Source: Kordiimonadaceae bacterium
GTDB taxonomy: Bacteria; Pseudomonadota; Alphaproteobacteria; Sphingomonadales; Kordiimonadaceae
Assembly: GCA_017640725.1 (NCBI GenBank)
Contig: JAEPQB010000003.1
Span: forward strand, 186,001 to 250,000
Direction of reading: 5' to 3'
Length of the DNA stretch: 64,000 bases
A model generated the notes under the pieces. The model did not search any database. It saw only the letters and a program-made list of their open reading frames with translations, and was not told where the DNA came from. Position numbers and translations under genes: made by a program. Every line of letters begins with the position of its first letter. The stretch's first letter is position 1. Positions 18,812-28,236 of the stretch are shown here, in pieces.

Positions 18812-19627
18812 CTAATCCAACTGCGCAACTACGGCCTTCATTGAGGCATCATCCGTTGGCATACAGGTGGTGTTAAACCCTGCGTCAACATAATGGGTTT
18901 CGCCAGTAACACCGGACGACAAGTCTGAGAGCATGTAAAGGCCGGCACCAGCCACATCTTCCAATGTGATATTTCGCTTAAGTGGGGCATTTTTTTCGTT
19001 ATATTTCAGAAGCATACGAAAATCACCTACACCGGACGCAGCAAGCGTTCGCATGGGGCCAGCTGAGATCGCATTTACGCGAATACCTTGTTCGCCCAGA
19101 TCACGTGCCATGTATCGGGTGCTCGCTTCCAATGCGGCTTTTGCAACTCCCATGACGTTGTAGCGGGGAACCACTTTTTCCGCCCCATAATAGCTGAGTG
19201 TCAGCATACTGCCACCGGCAGACATCATTTTTTCTGCGCGCTGCGCAACTGCGACAAAGCTATATGCAGAAACGTTCATCGTCATAAGGAAGTTATCTAG
19301 CGACGTATCGATGTATCGGCCTTTCAGCTCATTTTTGTCTGAGTATCCGATCGCATGAACAATAAAATCGAGATGATCCCATTTTGCATGGAGCTTTTCG
19401 AACATCGCGTCAATCGACTCTCCCTCGGAAACATTACATTCCTCAAGAAAATCGGAGCCTAGAGAAGACGACAAAGGCTCAACGCGTTTTTTGAGTGCAT
19501 CGCCAACATAGGTGAAAGCGAGTTCGGCGCCTTGTTCGGCACAAGCTTTGGCAATGCCCCAAGCCATGGATTTGTCATTGGCAACACCCATGATCAGGCC
19601 TCGTTTGCCTTCCATAAGTTTTGTCAT
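18812..19627 (-). CDS. fabI: Enoyl-[acyl-carrier-protein] reductase (NADH), FabI
   Basis: A 271-aa FabI, the last reductive step of each fatty-acid elongation cycle. The atypical SDR nucleotide motif GLIMGVANDKSMAWGIAKAC and the catalytic pair Tyr/Lys in YNVMGVAKAALEAS are present, with VNAISAGPMRTLAASG and the C-terminal domain. I chose ATG 19627, where AAGGGGGC lies 5 nt upstream; a TTG 21 nt earlier is less likely. It is upstream of aroC, and probably co-transcribed. Confidence 0.95.
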   Translation of the reverse strand: MTKLMEGKRGLIMGVANDKSMAWGIAKACAEQGAELAFTYVGDALKKRVEPLSSSLGSDFLEECNVSEGESIDAMFEKLHAKWDHLDFIVHAIGYSDKNELKGRYIDTSLDNFLMTMNVSAYSFVAVAQRAEKMMSAGGSMLTLSYYGAEKVVPRYNVMGVAKAALEASTRYMARDLGEQGIRVNAISAGPMRTLAASGVGDFRMLLKYNEKNAPLKRNITLEDVAGAGLYMLSDLSSGVTGETHYVDAGFNTTCMPTDDASMKAVVAQLD

Positions 19628-19674
19628 GTTTGCCCCCTTATTGGTCAATTTTTAAGATGCTGGTAGCACAGCGT

Positions 19675-20616
19675 TCAAGGTTTGGCACCCTCAATTTGTG
19701 GTTTTTGTTCAGTGTTTTGCTCTTCTGTGTCTGGCGTATCAATTGATTGAATTTTCCGTCGCCGCTTGTTCATGACCGTATAAGCGGCATTCAGTTCACC
19801 ACCAATCACAAAACCCAAACTTACAAAGAAACAGAACAGTTGCATAATCACGACGCCGGCGAGCGAACCGTATGTAACATCGTAATTGTCGACATATTTC
19901 AGGTAAACAGACAGGCCTTTTGCTGTAGCAAGCAGCACTGTGAGAGTGAATAACGAGCCAGGTAACCTGGAAGGACTATTCACTTTCCTGGGCGTAAGTG
20001 CCAGAAACATGGCGTAAAGTCCCACAAGAATGATCGCCGGACTTACAAGCATATTGAGGTAGCCCCATAATGCTTCGACGCCGCCAGTAACAAAATCAGG
20101 TACATGACTGGCCGCTGCGTTAAAAAGTGCCGGCCCTAAAACCTGAATTGACATCGCAATAATCACGGCGGTTGCCCCAAATATGATGATGGCCAAACTC
20201 TCCAGGCGCCTAATCCATGCGGCGTTGGCATTTTGGCGGCCGTATGCCTTGATGAGGGCATCACGTGCAGCCTCTACCACCAGAGCGGCCGTCCAGATGG
20301 AAAATAAAATAGACCCCGTCAGCAAGCGTTGGCTTGTATTTGCAATGATGCCCTGTATTGGTCCGTCAATTACGCTTGATACCTCAGGGGGGAGCACATC
20401 AAATAAGAACTCGATTGCTGCCAGTCCACCCTCTGTTTGTCCCAAAAAACCAGACAGCGCGACAAGGAAGATGATGAACGGAAAAAGCGAAAGCATCGTC
20501 AGGAAAGCCATATTTCCTGCTTCCGCCATACCATGATTGCGACCAAACTGCTTTAGGGCACGCTTCCAAGCGAAAGTATGTCGCTCCAGAAGTGGCATGT
20601 CAGCTGCTGCGGTCAA
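19675..20616 (-). CDS. YihY/BrkB-family inner-membrane protein
   Basis: A 313-aa multi-pass membrane protein of the YihY/virulence-factor BrkB family (formerly confused with RNase BN). About six hydrophobic segments are visible, including FLTMLSLFPFIIFLVALSGF, SLAIIIFGATAVIIAMSIQV and GVVIMQLFCFFVSLGFVIGG. The family's biochemical role is not established. The first possible start is a TTG that overlaps the upstream chaperone stop by 3 nt; ATG 20598 is an alternative. The C-terminus is polar and Glu/Gln-rich. Confidence 0.87.
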   Translation of the reverse strand: MTAAADMPLLERHTFAWKRALKQFGRNHGMAEAGNMAFLTMLSLFPFIIFLVALSGFLGQTEGGLAAIEFLFDVLPPEVSSVIDGPIQGIIANTSQRLLTGSILFSIWTAALVVEAARDALIKAYGRQNANAAWIRRLESLAIIIFGATAVIIAMSIQVLGPALFNAAASHVPDFVTGGVEALWGYLNMLVSPAIILVGLYAMFLALTPRKVNSPSRLPGSLFTLTVLLATAKGLSVYLKYVDNYDVTYGSLAGVVIMQLFCFFVSLGFVIGGELNAAYTVMNKRRRKIQSIDTPDTEEQNTEQKPQIEGAKP

Positions 20617-21557
20617 GAAAGCCCCGCTTTTTTCCTGAGCGAGTCACCGTCTTGGCCACCCCATTCTTTAATGGCTTTTTCGAGTTTGGTATCGCGTTTG
20701 GGAGGTGCCATAATTTTGAGCGCAACATACATGTTACCAGTCGCGGATTTGGTTTCCACGCCTTTACCCTTTAGCCGTAACCGTGTGCCAGACGATGAAT
20801 TTCGCGGTATTCGGACCGTCAGTTTGCCACGAGGCGTCGGAACCTGGATGTCGCCGCCAAGAATTGCCTCATCAATCGAGATCGGCAAATCGAGGTGAAT
20901 ATCATTTCCGTCGCGTTTGAAATACGGATGCGTAGCGACCCGCACCTCTACGAGCGCATCGCCGCTTGGTCCTTTGCCAAGACCGGGGCCGCCTTGGCCG
21001 CTGAGCCTGATCACTTGCCCGTTTTTGATGCCTGCAGGGACTTTGATATCAACACTACGGCCGTCGTTGAGGCTCAAGCGCCGTGTACCACCATTGATCG
21101 ACTCTTCAAAACCGACCGTGACTTCATAGCTAATATCCAGTCCCTTAGACTTAGGCGCCTGCTGAGTGCGATTGCCGTTTGCACGTCTACCGCGCGTGCC
21201 TCGTGAGGTCTTGCCAGCACCGGTGAAGCGGAAGAATTCTGAAAAAACGCTTTCGGCGTCGTCCATATCGAATTCGCGCTGCCTGTTGCCAAAGCCGCCC
21301 CGACCGAAACCACCGCCAAAGTTTGGCGCCTTTTCGTTTCCATTTTCATCGATTTCGCCGCGGTCGTATTTGCCGCGTTGGGACTTGTCGCCCAATATCG
21401 AGTAGGCAGCCGAGACTTCTTTGAATCGATCTGCAATACGCTGGTCATTTTTGTTGAGGTCAGGGTGCAGTTCTTTGGCAAGCGAGCGGTATGCTTTTTT
21501 GATATCCGCTTCGCTAGCTTTTTGTTCTACACCTAAAATACTATACAGGTTTCGCAT
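20613..21557 (-). CDS. DnaJ-like co-chaperone without zinc finger (CbpA type)
   Basis: A 314-aa protein with an N-terminal J domain (NLYSILGVEQKASEADIKKA; HPD motif in ELHPDLNKN), a Gly/Phe-rich linker (NFGGGFGRGGFGNRQ) and a DnaJ C-terminal substrate-binding domain (GGTRRLSLNDGRSVDIKVPA). The CxxCxGxG zinc repeats of DnaJ are absent, as in CbpA. It would stimulate the DnaK ATPase. I chose ATG 21557, next to the J domain; an in-frame extension to 21605 lacks support. It overlaps the YihY gene by 4 nt and is divergent from pdxH. Confidence 0.9.
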   Translation of the reverse strand: MRNLYSILGVEQKASEADIKKAYRSLAKELHPDLNKNDQRIADRFKEVSAAYSILGDKSQRGKYDRGEIDENGNEKAPNFGGGFGRGGFGNRQREFDMDDAESVFSEFFRFTGAGKTSRGTRGRRANGNRTQQAPKSKGLDISYEVTVGFEESINGGTRRLSLNDGRSVDIKVPAGIKNGQVIRLSGQGGPGLGKGPSGDALVEVRVATHPYFKRDGNDIHLDLPISIDEAILGGDIQVPTPRGKLTVRIPRNSSSGTRLRLKGKGVETKSATGNMYVALKIMAPPKRDTKLEKAIKEWGGQDGDSLRKKAGLS

Positions 21558-21755
21558 GACGTTGTTTCTATTGGCAAAACAAATTGTCGGTCGTGACTTG
21601 GGCAACTATATACTGCTGCATATCGTCGCTGCAATCTTCGCTTTCAATTGGTAGGTGATAAAGTGCGCTTCTTTACTGAATAGCGGCTGAGGGTTACCAA
21701 ATCCTCAAGCCAATTATTATTTTTGTGAAAATAGTAGATATAGGACAAATTTGTC

Positions 21756-22352
21756 ATGGACTTGGCAGCATTTAGCAAACCATTTGAAACCTCACTGAAG
21801 TGGCTCGAAGAAGCAAAATCTTCAGAAGTTAATGACCCTACAGCGATGGCTCTCGCGACAGTGAATAGACGTGGTGCGCCAAGTCTTCGTATGGTTCTCC
21901 TCAAGGGTTGCGACGAGCAAGGTTTTGTTTTTTATACAAACTTCGAGAGCCGCAAAGGTGAGGAGCTGCAAGCCAATGCAAATGCAGCACTGCTTTTTCA
22001 CTGGAAAAGCTTGCGCAGGCAGATCCGCGTAGAAGGGGCTGTGGAAGTCGTTTCAAATGATGAAGCGGACGCTTATTTTGCTTCTCGCCCTCGGGCCAGC
22101 CAAATCGGCGCCTGGGCATCCGCTCAGTCACGCCCCATGGCTGGGCGGTTCGAGTTTGAGGCGGAAATCGCTAAATACACTGCAAAATTCGGTGTTTCCG
22201 ACGTGCCGCGGCCACCGCACTGGTCGGGTTTTAGGCTAAAACCCAACTATTTTGAGTTTTGGCGGGACAGAAAATTCCGTCTGCATGAGCGTAAAACCTA
22301 TCAACTTTCAGATAACGGTGCAGGGTGGCATACGCAGGAAATCTATCCCTAG
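21756..22352 (+). CDS. pdxH: Pyridoxamine/pyridoxine 5'-phosphate oxidase
   Basis: A 198-aa FMN enzyme that makes pyridoxal 5'-phosphate. It shows [20 protein letters not shown], the FMN contact [29 protein letters not shown], and the C-terminal signature [17 protein letters not shown] (slightly divergent from the textbook EFWQG.RLHDR pattern). The length is normal. It stands alone between the chaperone operon and the dehydrogenase run. Confidence 0.93.
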   Translation: MDLAAFSKPFETSLKWLEEAKSSEVNDPTAMALATVNRRGAPSLRMVLLKGCDEQGFVFYTNFESRKGEELQANANAALLFHWKSLRRQIRVEGAVEVVSNDEADAYFASRPRASQIGAWASAQSRPMAGRFEFEAEIAKYTAKFGVSDVPRPPHWSGFRLKPNYFEFWRDRKFRLHERKTYQLSDNGAGWHTQEIYP

Positions 22353-22425
22353 TTCTTTGACGTCAGGCCTATTAGCGTTAGGTTAATTCCAAAGAGTTCG
22401 CGCCATCATTTCTGGGGAGAAGATC

Positions 22426-23877
22426 ATGGACGGCATGCATTATGTGGAAACACCTGAAGAAGACATAGCCAGTTTGCTACAGCGCCAGCGTAAGGCTTAC
22501 CTCGCTGAAGGTGAAGCGACAGAAGCCGTTCGCAAAGACCGGTTGAAGCGCGCCCTTCAAGTCTTGATGGATAATAAAGACGAGTATGTCCGCCGCATCT
22601 CTGAGGATTTTGGCAATCGGTCAGATAGTACAACACTGTTTGCTGACGTGGGCGCTAGCGCGAGCGCCCTGAAAGAAGCCATCAAGCATGTTGGCAAGTG
22701 GATGCGCCCGGAAAAGCGGCCGCTTCAGTTTCCACTGGGGCTTCTGGGAGCCAAGGCACAGGTAGTGCCGCAGCCAAAGGGTGTGGTTGGTCTAATTACA
22801 CCTTGGAACTTCCCACTTACCATGGTTTTTGTGCCGCTGGCTCAGATGCTGGCAGCAGGAAATCGCGTGGTTATCAAACCATCAGAGCACACTCCGCAAA
22901 CCTCTGAATTATTCGCCAAAACTTTTGCAGAGAAATTTAACGACACAGAAGTTGCGGTGGTGAATGGTGCGGTTGAGACCAGTCAGGCATTTGCAAAACA
23001 ACCCTGGGATCATCTGATGTTCACCGGTGCGCCGGTTGTTGGTAAATTGATTATGCGCGCGGCGGCAGAAAACCTCACACCAGTCACTCTGGAACTGGGT
23101 GGCAAGAGCCCCGTGGTTGTTGGTGAGAGTGCCGATCTCGACATGGTGGCTGAGCGTGTTGCCACCATGAAACTTTTGAATGCCGGGCAGATTTGCCTCG
23201 CGCCAGATTATGTGAACCTCAAAAAAGAAAAACGCGACACCTTCGTGGACAGCTATTCCAAGAAGGTAGAACAAATGTATCCAAGTATGCTGTCAAACGA
23301 TGATTACACGTCCATCATTTCAAAGCGACACCGGGAGCGTTTGGAAGGCTACCTTGAGGATGCACGGGAGAAGGGGGCGGACGTTCGGGTGATTAACCCG
23401 GCGGATGAAGACTTCGCTGGCCAAAACCAGAGCAACAAATTACCGGCCGCAGTCATTCTCGACCCAACCGACGACATGAAGGTTATGCAGGAAGAGATTT
23501 TTGGCCCAATTCTACCTGTGCGCACCTACGAAAAAACCGAAGATGTTATTGAGTATGTCAATGAACGTGAGAGGCCACTTGCACTTTATTACTTCGGTGA
23601 GGATGAGTCCGAACAGAAAAAAGTGCTCAATTCCACCACCTCAGGCGGTGTCACTGTTAACGACGTGCTTTGGCACGGTGGCCATGAAACACTGCCGTTC
23701 GGCGGCGTAGGCAACAGTGGTATAGGTGCTTATCACGGTTATGACGGCTTCAAAGAATTCAGCCATATGAAACCAGTACTGAAACACCCTTCTAAAACCA
23801 GCATTGGCCGGTTACTCGGGATTGTTCCGCCCTATACGGACAAACTGAAGAAAAACGTCGACCGCATGATCAAATAG
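22426..23877 (+). CDS. calB: Aldehyde dehydrogenase, coniferyl-aldehyde type
   Basis: A 483-aa NAD(P)-dependent aldehyde dehydrogenase closest in character to the CalB/fatty-aldehyde (class 3) branch, which is hydrophobic-aldehyde oriented. Motifs are GVVGLITPWNFPLTMVF, the general base Glu in LELGGKSPVVVG, the nucleophile Cys in NAGQICLAPDYV, and EEIFGPILPV. The C-terminal tail RLLGIVPPYTDKLKKNVDRM is basic. It heads a run with an alcohol dehydrogenase and thioesterase, consistent with oxidising alcohols to acids. The physiological aldehyde is not determined by the sequence. Confidence 0.85.
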   Translation: MDGMHYVETPEEDIASLLQRQRKAYLAEGEATEAVRKDRLKRALQVLMDNKDEYVRRISEDFGNRSDSTTLFADVGASASALKEAIKHVGKWMRPEKRPLQFPLGLLGAKAQVVPQPKGVVGLITPWNFPLTMVFVPLAQMLAAGNRVVIKPSEHTPQTSELFAKTFAEKFNDTEVAVVNGAVETSQAFAKQPWDHLMFTGAPVVGKLIMRAAAENLTPVTLELGGKSPVVVGESADLDMVAERVATMKLLNAGQICLAPDYVNLKKEKRDTFVDSYSKKVEQMYPSMLSNDDYTSIISKRHRERLEGYLEDAREKGADVRVINPADEDFAGQNQSNKLPAAVILDPTDDMKVMQEEIFGPILPVRTYEKTEDVIEYVNERERPLALYYFGEDESEQKKVLNSTTSGGVTVNDVLWHGGHETLPFGGVGNSGIGAYHGYDGFKEFSHMKPVLKHPSKTSIGRLLGIVPPYTDKLKKNVDRMIK

Positions 23878-23905
23878 AGACCGCGGCTAAGGGAAAATTT
23901 TTAGG

Positions 23906-25060
23906 ATGTCAGATAGTTTCACTTTCGATGGTGTTGCTTCAATCATCGTCGATGATGGTGCTGCCGGGCGCCTGGGCGAGATAATGCGCGACCGCTTTGG
24001 GCTTTCAAAGGCCATGGTTGTTACCGACAAGGGCATTACTTCTTTGGGGCTTGCCGATGCCGCCATCGCCTCTTTGGCGCAGACGGGTTTTGATCCGATC
24101 GTATTCGACGATGTTGAAGCCGACCCCGCCGAAAGCATCGTTTTGTCGGCGGCCCAGCTGGCTACTGAGCAAGGCGTCGGCCTTGTTGTGGGCTTTGGCG
24201 GCGGCAGTTCAATGGATGTTGCGAAGCTCGTTGCCATTCTCGCGAAAGGAGAACAAGAGCTTCCAGACATGTACGGCGTTGGCAACGTACGCTCCAGCAG
24301 GTTGCCACTTGTATTAATTCCAACCACCGCTGGCACTGGGTCAGAGGTCACACCAATTTCTGTTGTTACGACCGGAGCCACTACAAAAATGGGGGTTTCT
24401 GATCGAACTCTGCTTGGGGACGTGGCGATCCTGGACGCGACTTTGACAATAGGCTTGCCGCGGCACGTGACAGCCGCAACAGGTATCGACGCGATGGTGC
24501 ATGCCATTGAGGCCTATACATCAAAGATCAAAAAGAACCCAATATCAGACACTTTGGCGGTTAGTGCGCTGGTGATGCTGGGGTCAAGCATCGTGCGTGC
24601 CTGTGATGTTCCAGACGACCTGACAGCGCGGCGGGATATGCTGGTTGGTGCGATGCTGGCTGGGCAAGCATTCGCGAATGCGCCTGTGGGTGCCGTGCAT
24701 GCACTTGCATACCCTCTGGGCGGTCATTTCCATATACCTCATGGGCATTCCAATTCTTTGGTCTTGCCGCATGTATTGCGCTTCAATCAGCCTGCGGCTG
24801 CACCTTTGTATGGGGCACTTGCTTCCGCGGTAGGGCTGCCAACCGAGGCGCCAGGTGACAACACCGCTGTCTTTATCCGTTGGTTAGAAGACATCACAGA
24901 GGCAACGGGCATTGAACGCCGATTGCGCGAAATGAAAATCACTGAGGATGATCTGCCAATGCTTGCGAAAGATGCCATGTTGCAGCAGCGCCTCTTGATC
25001 AATAATCCGCGTGAAGTGAACGAAGCTCAAGCCCTCGAAATCTATCAGCAGGCTTGGTAA
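23906..25060 (+). CDS. Iron-containing (type III) alcohol dehydrogenase
   Basis: A 384-aa protein with the NAD-binding glycine motif VGFGGGSSMDVAKLVA, the P-TTAGTGSEVTP substrate loop, and the metal-binding Asp/His set DAMVHAIEAY and HALAYPLGGHFHIPHGHSN. It interconverts alcohols and aldehydes or ketones with NAD(P). The gene lies 28 nt after the aldehyde dehydrogenase and abuts the thioesterase. Substrate class unknown. Confidence 0.92.
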   Translation: MSDSFTFDGVASIIVDDGAAGRLGEIMRDRFGLSKAMVVTDKGITSLGLADAAIASLAQTGFDPIVFDDVEADPAESIVLSAAQLATEQGVGLVVGFGGGSSMDVAKLVAILAKGEQELPDMYGVGNVRSSRLPLVLIPTTAGTGSEVTPISVVTTGATTKMGVSDRTLLGDVAILDATLTIGLPRHVTAATGIDAMVHAIEAYTSKIKKNPISDTLAVSALVMLGSSIVRACDVPDDLTARRDMLVGAMLAGQAFANAPVGAVHALAYPLGGHFHIPHGHSNSLVLPHVLRFNQPAAAPLYGALASAVGLPTEAPGDNTAVFIRWLEDITEATGIERRLREMKITEDDLPMLAKDAMLQQRLLINNPREVNEAQALEIYQQAW

Positions 25061-25495
25061 GTGACTGAAAAACTTGGCATCGCGCAATATCCCCACGTTA
25101 GCGACATCACAACCCGCTGGATGGACAATGATGTTTATGGGCATGTAAACAACGTCCAATACTACAGCTTTTTTGACACCGCGGTTAATAGGTACCTGAT
25201 AGAAGCTGGTGCTCTGGATATTCATGACGGTGAAACGATTGGCCTGGTTGTCGAGACGGGGTGTCAATATTTCGCGCCGCTCGCGTTTCCTGATGTGGTT
25301 GAAGCAGGTGTTGGCGTGCGCCGCATTGGCAACTCTAGTGTGCGCTATGAGATTGGATTGTTCCGCAAAGGTGAAACCGAACCGGCCGCACAGGGATTTT
25401 TTGTGCATGTTTATGTGGACAGCAAAACGCGTCGCCCCACTTCATTACCTGAAGACTTGAAACGCGCCTTGGAAGCCATCCAGTTTCCCGGCTGA
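25061..25495 (+). CDS. Hotdog-fold acyl-CoA thioesterase
   Basis: A 144-aa single hotdog-domain thioesterase of the 4-hydroxybenzoyl-CoA thioesterase/YbgC type. The active-site segment is [20 protein letters not shown], with the catalytic-type Asp and the HVNN motif. It hydrolyses an acyl-CoA to the free acid. The GTG start immediately follows the alcohol dehydrogenase stop (TAAGTG), so the two are translationally coupled. Confidence 0.88.
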   Translation: MTEKLGIAQYPHVSDITTRWMDNDVYGHVNNVQYYSFFDTAVNRYLIEAGALDIHDGETIGLVVETGCQYFAPLAFPDVVEAGVGVRRIGNSSVRYEIGLFRKGETEPAAQGFFVHVYVDSKTRRPTSLPEDLKRALEAIQFPG

Positions 25496-25528
25496 CGATA
25501 AGGTGCGTTAACGTATCTGGGGAGTATC

Positions 25529-26332
25529 ATGGACGTTAAAGATAAAGTAATTGTCGTCACTGGTGGTGCAAGCGGCATTGGCAAGGCCTTGTCTGAGCTC
25601 TTTGTAGCTGAAGGCGCTAAATTCATTGCAGTTGCCGACATGGACAGCGAAGGCGCAGAAGCCGTTGCAAACAGCCTGGGTGCCAAAGCCAAGGCCTACT
25701 CATTGGACGTAACCGACGAAGCGGCGACACAGGCAATGGTTGATGATGTTGCCAGTATCGCTGGCGATGTTGACTTGTATTTCTCTAATGCCGGCATTTT
25801 CTTCTCCGACGCGCCAGACTGGCAAGCGACGTCGCAGACCAACGAACAATGGCAAAAGATTTGGGAAGTCAACGTTTTGTCCCACATTTTGGCGCTGCGC
25901 GCAGTGTTGCCTGGGATGCTGGAGCGTGATGGCTGCGGTTTCATTATTACTGCGTCTGCCGCAGGCCTGCTCAGCCAGATTGGGGATACGTCATATTCAA
26001 CGACAAAGCATGCCGCTCTCGGCTTGGCCGAAAGTGTGGCTATCAGCCACGGCGATGATGGTCTTTATGTTGCGGCACTTTGCCCACAAGCGGTGAAATC
26101 CAAGATGACGGCAGGCGGCGAAGACAGTTCTGCGGCCGGTGACGGCGTAATGGAGGCAGATGAGTTTGCCCGCCGCGTGCTGGCTCAAATGCGCGACGGA
26201 CGGTTTATGATCCGTCCTCACCCTGAAGTGGAAGGCTACTTCAAACACAAAGCAAATGATTATGACCGTTGGATCGGTGGAATGCGAAAATTCCGTCGGA
26301 CCCAAATGGAAAAAACCGGTCGCCCGATTTAA
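25529..26332 (+). CDS. Short-chain dehydrogenase/reductase (SDR)
   Basis: A 267-aa classical SDR with cofactor motif VVTGGASGIGKALSE, the SNAGIF segment and the catalytic pair in YSTTKHAALG. The C-terminal part carries extra residues (DDGLYVAALCPQAVKSKMTA; RKFRRTQMEK). It would oxidise a hydroxyl or reduce a keto group on a lipid-like substrate. It sits between the thioesterase and a second SDR, on the same strand with short gaps. Confidence 0.9.
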   Translation: MDVKDKVIVVTGGASGIGKALSELFVAEGAKFIAVADMDSEGAEAVANSLGAKAKAYSLDVTDEAATQAMVDDVASIAGDVDLYFSNAGIFFSDAPDWQATSQTNEQWQKIWEVNVLSHILALRAVLPGMLERDGCGFIITASAAGLLSQIGDTSYSTTKHAALGLAESVAISHGDDGLYVAALCPQAVKSKMTAGGEDSSAAGDGVMEADEFARRVLAQMRDGRFMIRPHPEVEGYFKHKANDYDRWIGGMRKFRRTQMEKTGRPI

Positions 26333-26346
26333 GAGAGGACAGACAA

Positions 26347-27114
26347 ATGGATTATACAAAACTCCTGGATTTCACTGGAAAAGTAGTGTTCGTCAGCGGG
26401 TCTTCTCGCGGCATCGGCGAAGCAGTTGTGAGAGGTTTTGCCGCAAACGGTGCCAAAGTAATTGTTTCGAGCCGTGATCAGGCTGCTTGTGAAAAAGTCG
26501 CGGAAAGCATCCGGGCCGACGGCGGTGATGCGCAAGCCAAAGCCGCGCACGCTGGCCGCATGGAAGATGTTGAAGCCGTTTTCGAGTGGATTCAGTCCGA
26601 ATATGGTCGGCTTGATGTACTTGTTAACTGCGGTGGCACTAACCCGTTTTATGGTTTGATCGGGGACACGCCCGAAGCTGCGTTCGATAAAACGATCGAT
26701 GTCAACCTCAAGGGCCCGTTTTATCTTTCAGCTAAAGCAGTAAAAATGATGAAAGAGCAGGGCGGTGGCTCCATCGTAAATGTTGCATCTATCAATGGCA
26801 TCACGCCGGGCCACCTGCAGGGCATTTATTCGATGACCAAATGTGCCATGATCAACATGACCAAGGCTTTCGCCAGAGAGTATGGTCATGACGGAGTGCG
26901 TGTGAATGCAATCTGCCCGGGCCTTGTGGATACAAAAATGACTGCTGTGTTTACAGCCAACGAGGAGATGCTCAAGTCGCACACTGACAGCTTCCCAATC
27001 CCGCGCGCTGGGGTGCCTGATGACATGGTTGGCGGTGTTCTTTATCTTGCATCTGATGCTGCGGCATTCACCACGGGCACCACGCTCGTGATGGATGGCG
27101 GTCATATCGCTTAA
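26347..27114 (+). CDS. Short-chain dehydrogenase/reductase (SDR)
   Basis: A 255-aa classical SDR: VFVSGSSRGIGEAVVRG, LVNCGGTNPFYG, catalytic YSMTKCAMINM, and the closing VMDGGH. I take ATG 26347, 15 nt after the preceding stop with AGAGAGGACAG upstream; a longer reading from 26269 would overlap the previous SDR. The unusual NCGG in place of NNAG is conservative. It probably acts on a hydroxyacyl or ketoacyl intermediate in the same pathway as the kinase-like gene behind it. Confidence 0.9.
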   Translation: MDYTKLLDFTGKVVFVSGSSRGIGEAVVRGFAANGAKVIVSSRDQAACEKVAESIRADGGDAQAKAAHAGRMEDVEAVFEWIQSEYGRLDVLVNCGGTNPFYGLIGDTPEAAFDKTIDVNLKGPFYLSAKAVKMMKEQGGGSIVNVASINGITPGHLQGIYSMTKCAMINMTKAFAREYGHDGVRVNAICPGLVDTKMTAVFTANEEMLKSHTDSFPIPRAGVPDDMVGGVLYLASDAAAFTTGTTLVMDGGHIA

Positions 27115-27125
27115 GGGTCGTTTTC

Positions 27126-28202
27126 ATGTCAGATGAACTCAATAAAACCGTTGACGTCCGCGAAGGCGAAGAATTAGACGCAAAACTCGTTGATGCCTCC
27201 ATGAAACAGCATATTGACGGCCTTTCTGGTGATCCAATCGTGCGTCAATTTGCTGGTGGAAACTCGAACCTTACTTACTCGATCCAGTATGGTGACCGAA
27301 AGTTTGTGCTGCGGCGCCCGCCATTTGGTACGCGTCCCAAGTCTGGCCACAGCATGATCCGTGAGTTTCGCGTGATGAACGCGTTGAAACCGGTATTCCC
27401 GGCGGTGCCCGATACTTACTTCCATGTATCTGATGAAGACAGCGCCTTTGGTGCAGAGTTTTATGTCATGGAGCAAGTGCTTGGCCGCAAGCTGGAACGC
27501 GATATTCCCGAAGAATGGGGCTTTGGTGAGGAAGAAGGGCGCAAGCTGTGCCTTTCGTTTTTCGACAAGCTAATCGATCTGCATAAAGTCGATTTCAAAG
27601 CCATTGGCCTTGATGATTTTGGTAAGCCCGAGGGTTATGTCGAACGTCAGGTTCTCGGCTGGAACCGACGCTACGAAAAGGCCATGACAGACGACGTTGA
27701 GAGCTTTGAGGACGTACGCACTTGGCTCGAGAAAAACATGCCGGACGGCGAAGTAGGACACTCAATCCTGCACGGTGACTTCCGTTTGGACAACGTGATT
27801 TTGGACGAGAAGAACCCGTTTGAAATCATTGCGGTGCTCGATTGGGAAATCAGTGCACTGGGCGACCCATTGATGGACCTTGGCAATACGCTGGCGTATT
27901 GGAGCCAACCAAGCGATAGTGACCAGGTGAAGATGATGCGCATGCAACCATGTTTGGCACCTGGCATGCTGACACGTGAGGAAATCTGTGACCTTTATGC
28001 CGAAAAGACAGGGTACGACCTTTCTTACTTCCCATACTATCATGTTTATGGGGTATTCCGCCTGGCGGTGATCCTGCAACAGATTTACTATCGTTATTAT
28101 CATGGTCAGAGCAAAAACCCGGCATTCGCATCATTTGCTGGCCGGACCAACCTGCTTGGTAACTATGCCCGCGAATTGATCGAAAAATCCGGCATTGGTT
28201 GA
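27126..28202 (+). CDS. APH-family phosphotransferase, ACAD10/11 and LvaA type
   Basis: A 358-aa aminoglycoside-phosphotransferase-like kinase. It shows the nucleotide-binding N-lobe (QFAGGNSNLTYSIQ; FVLRRPPFG), the catalytic loop ILHGDFRLDNVIL (HGD....N) and the Mg-binding segment AVLDWEISALGDP. The sequence closely resembles the kinase half of human ACAD11 and ACAD10. In that family and in bacterial LvaA the substrate is a 4-hydroxyacyl-CoA, phosphorylated on the hydroxyl. A real aminoglycoside kinase is unlikely given the context of SDRs and acyl-CoA genes. It ends this run, and a stem-loop follows. Confidence 0.88.
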   Translation: MSDELNKTVDVREGEELDAKLVDASMKQHIDGLSGDPIVRQFAGGNSNLTYSIQYGDRKFVLRRPPFGTRPKSGHSMIREFRVMNALKPVFPAVPDTYFHVSDEDSAFGAEFYVMEQVLGRKLERDIPEEWGFGEEEGRKLCLSFFDKLIDLHKVDFKAIGLDDFGKPEGYVERQVLGWNRRYEKAMTDDVESFEDVRTWLEKNMPDGEVGHSILHGDFRLDNVILDEKNPFEIIAVLDWEISALGDPLMDLGNTLAYWSQPSDSDQVKMMRMQPCLAPGMLTREEICDLYAEKTGYDLSYFPYYHVYGVFRLAVILQQIYYRYYHGQSKNPAFASFAGRTNLLGNYARELIEKSGIG

Positions 28203-28211
28203 TGCAATTGA

Positions 28212-28236
28212 TGAGCCTCAGTTTTGCTGAGGCTCA
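28212..28236. terminator. Stem-loop between convergent genes
   Basis: A perfect 10-bp stem (28212-28221 with 28227-28236, TGAGCCTCAG/CTGAGGCTCA) has loop TTTTG. It sits in the 31-nt gap and includes the stop codon of the minus-strand gene. Neither side has a strong T-run, so termination strength is uncertain. Confidence 0.6.

Noticed and set aside
27126-28202. Antibiotic resistance (aminoglycoside kinase)
   Set aside because: The fold is shared, but the sequence is closer to the ACAD10/11 kinase half and the neighbours are lipid catabolic genes.
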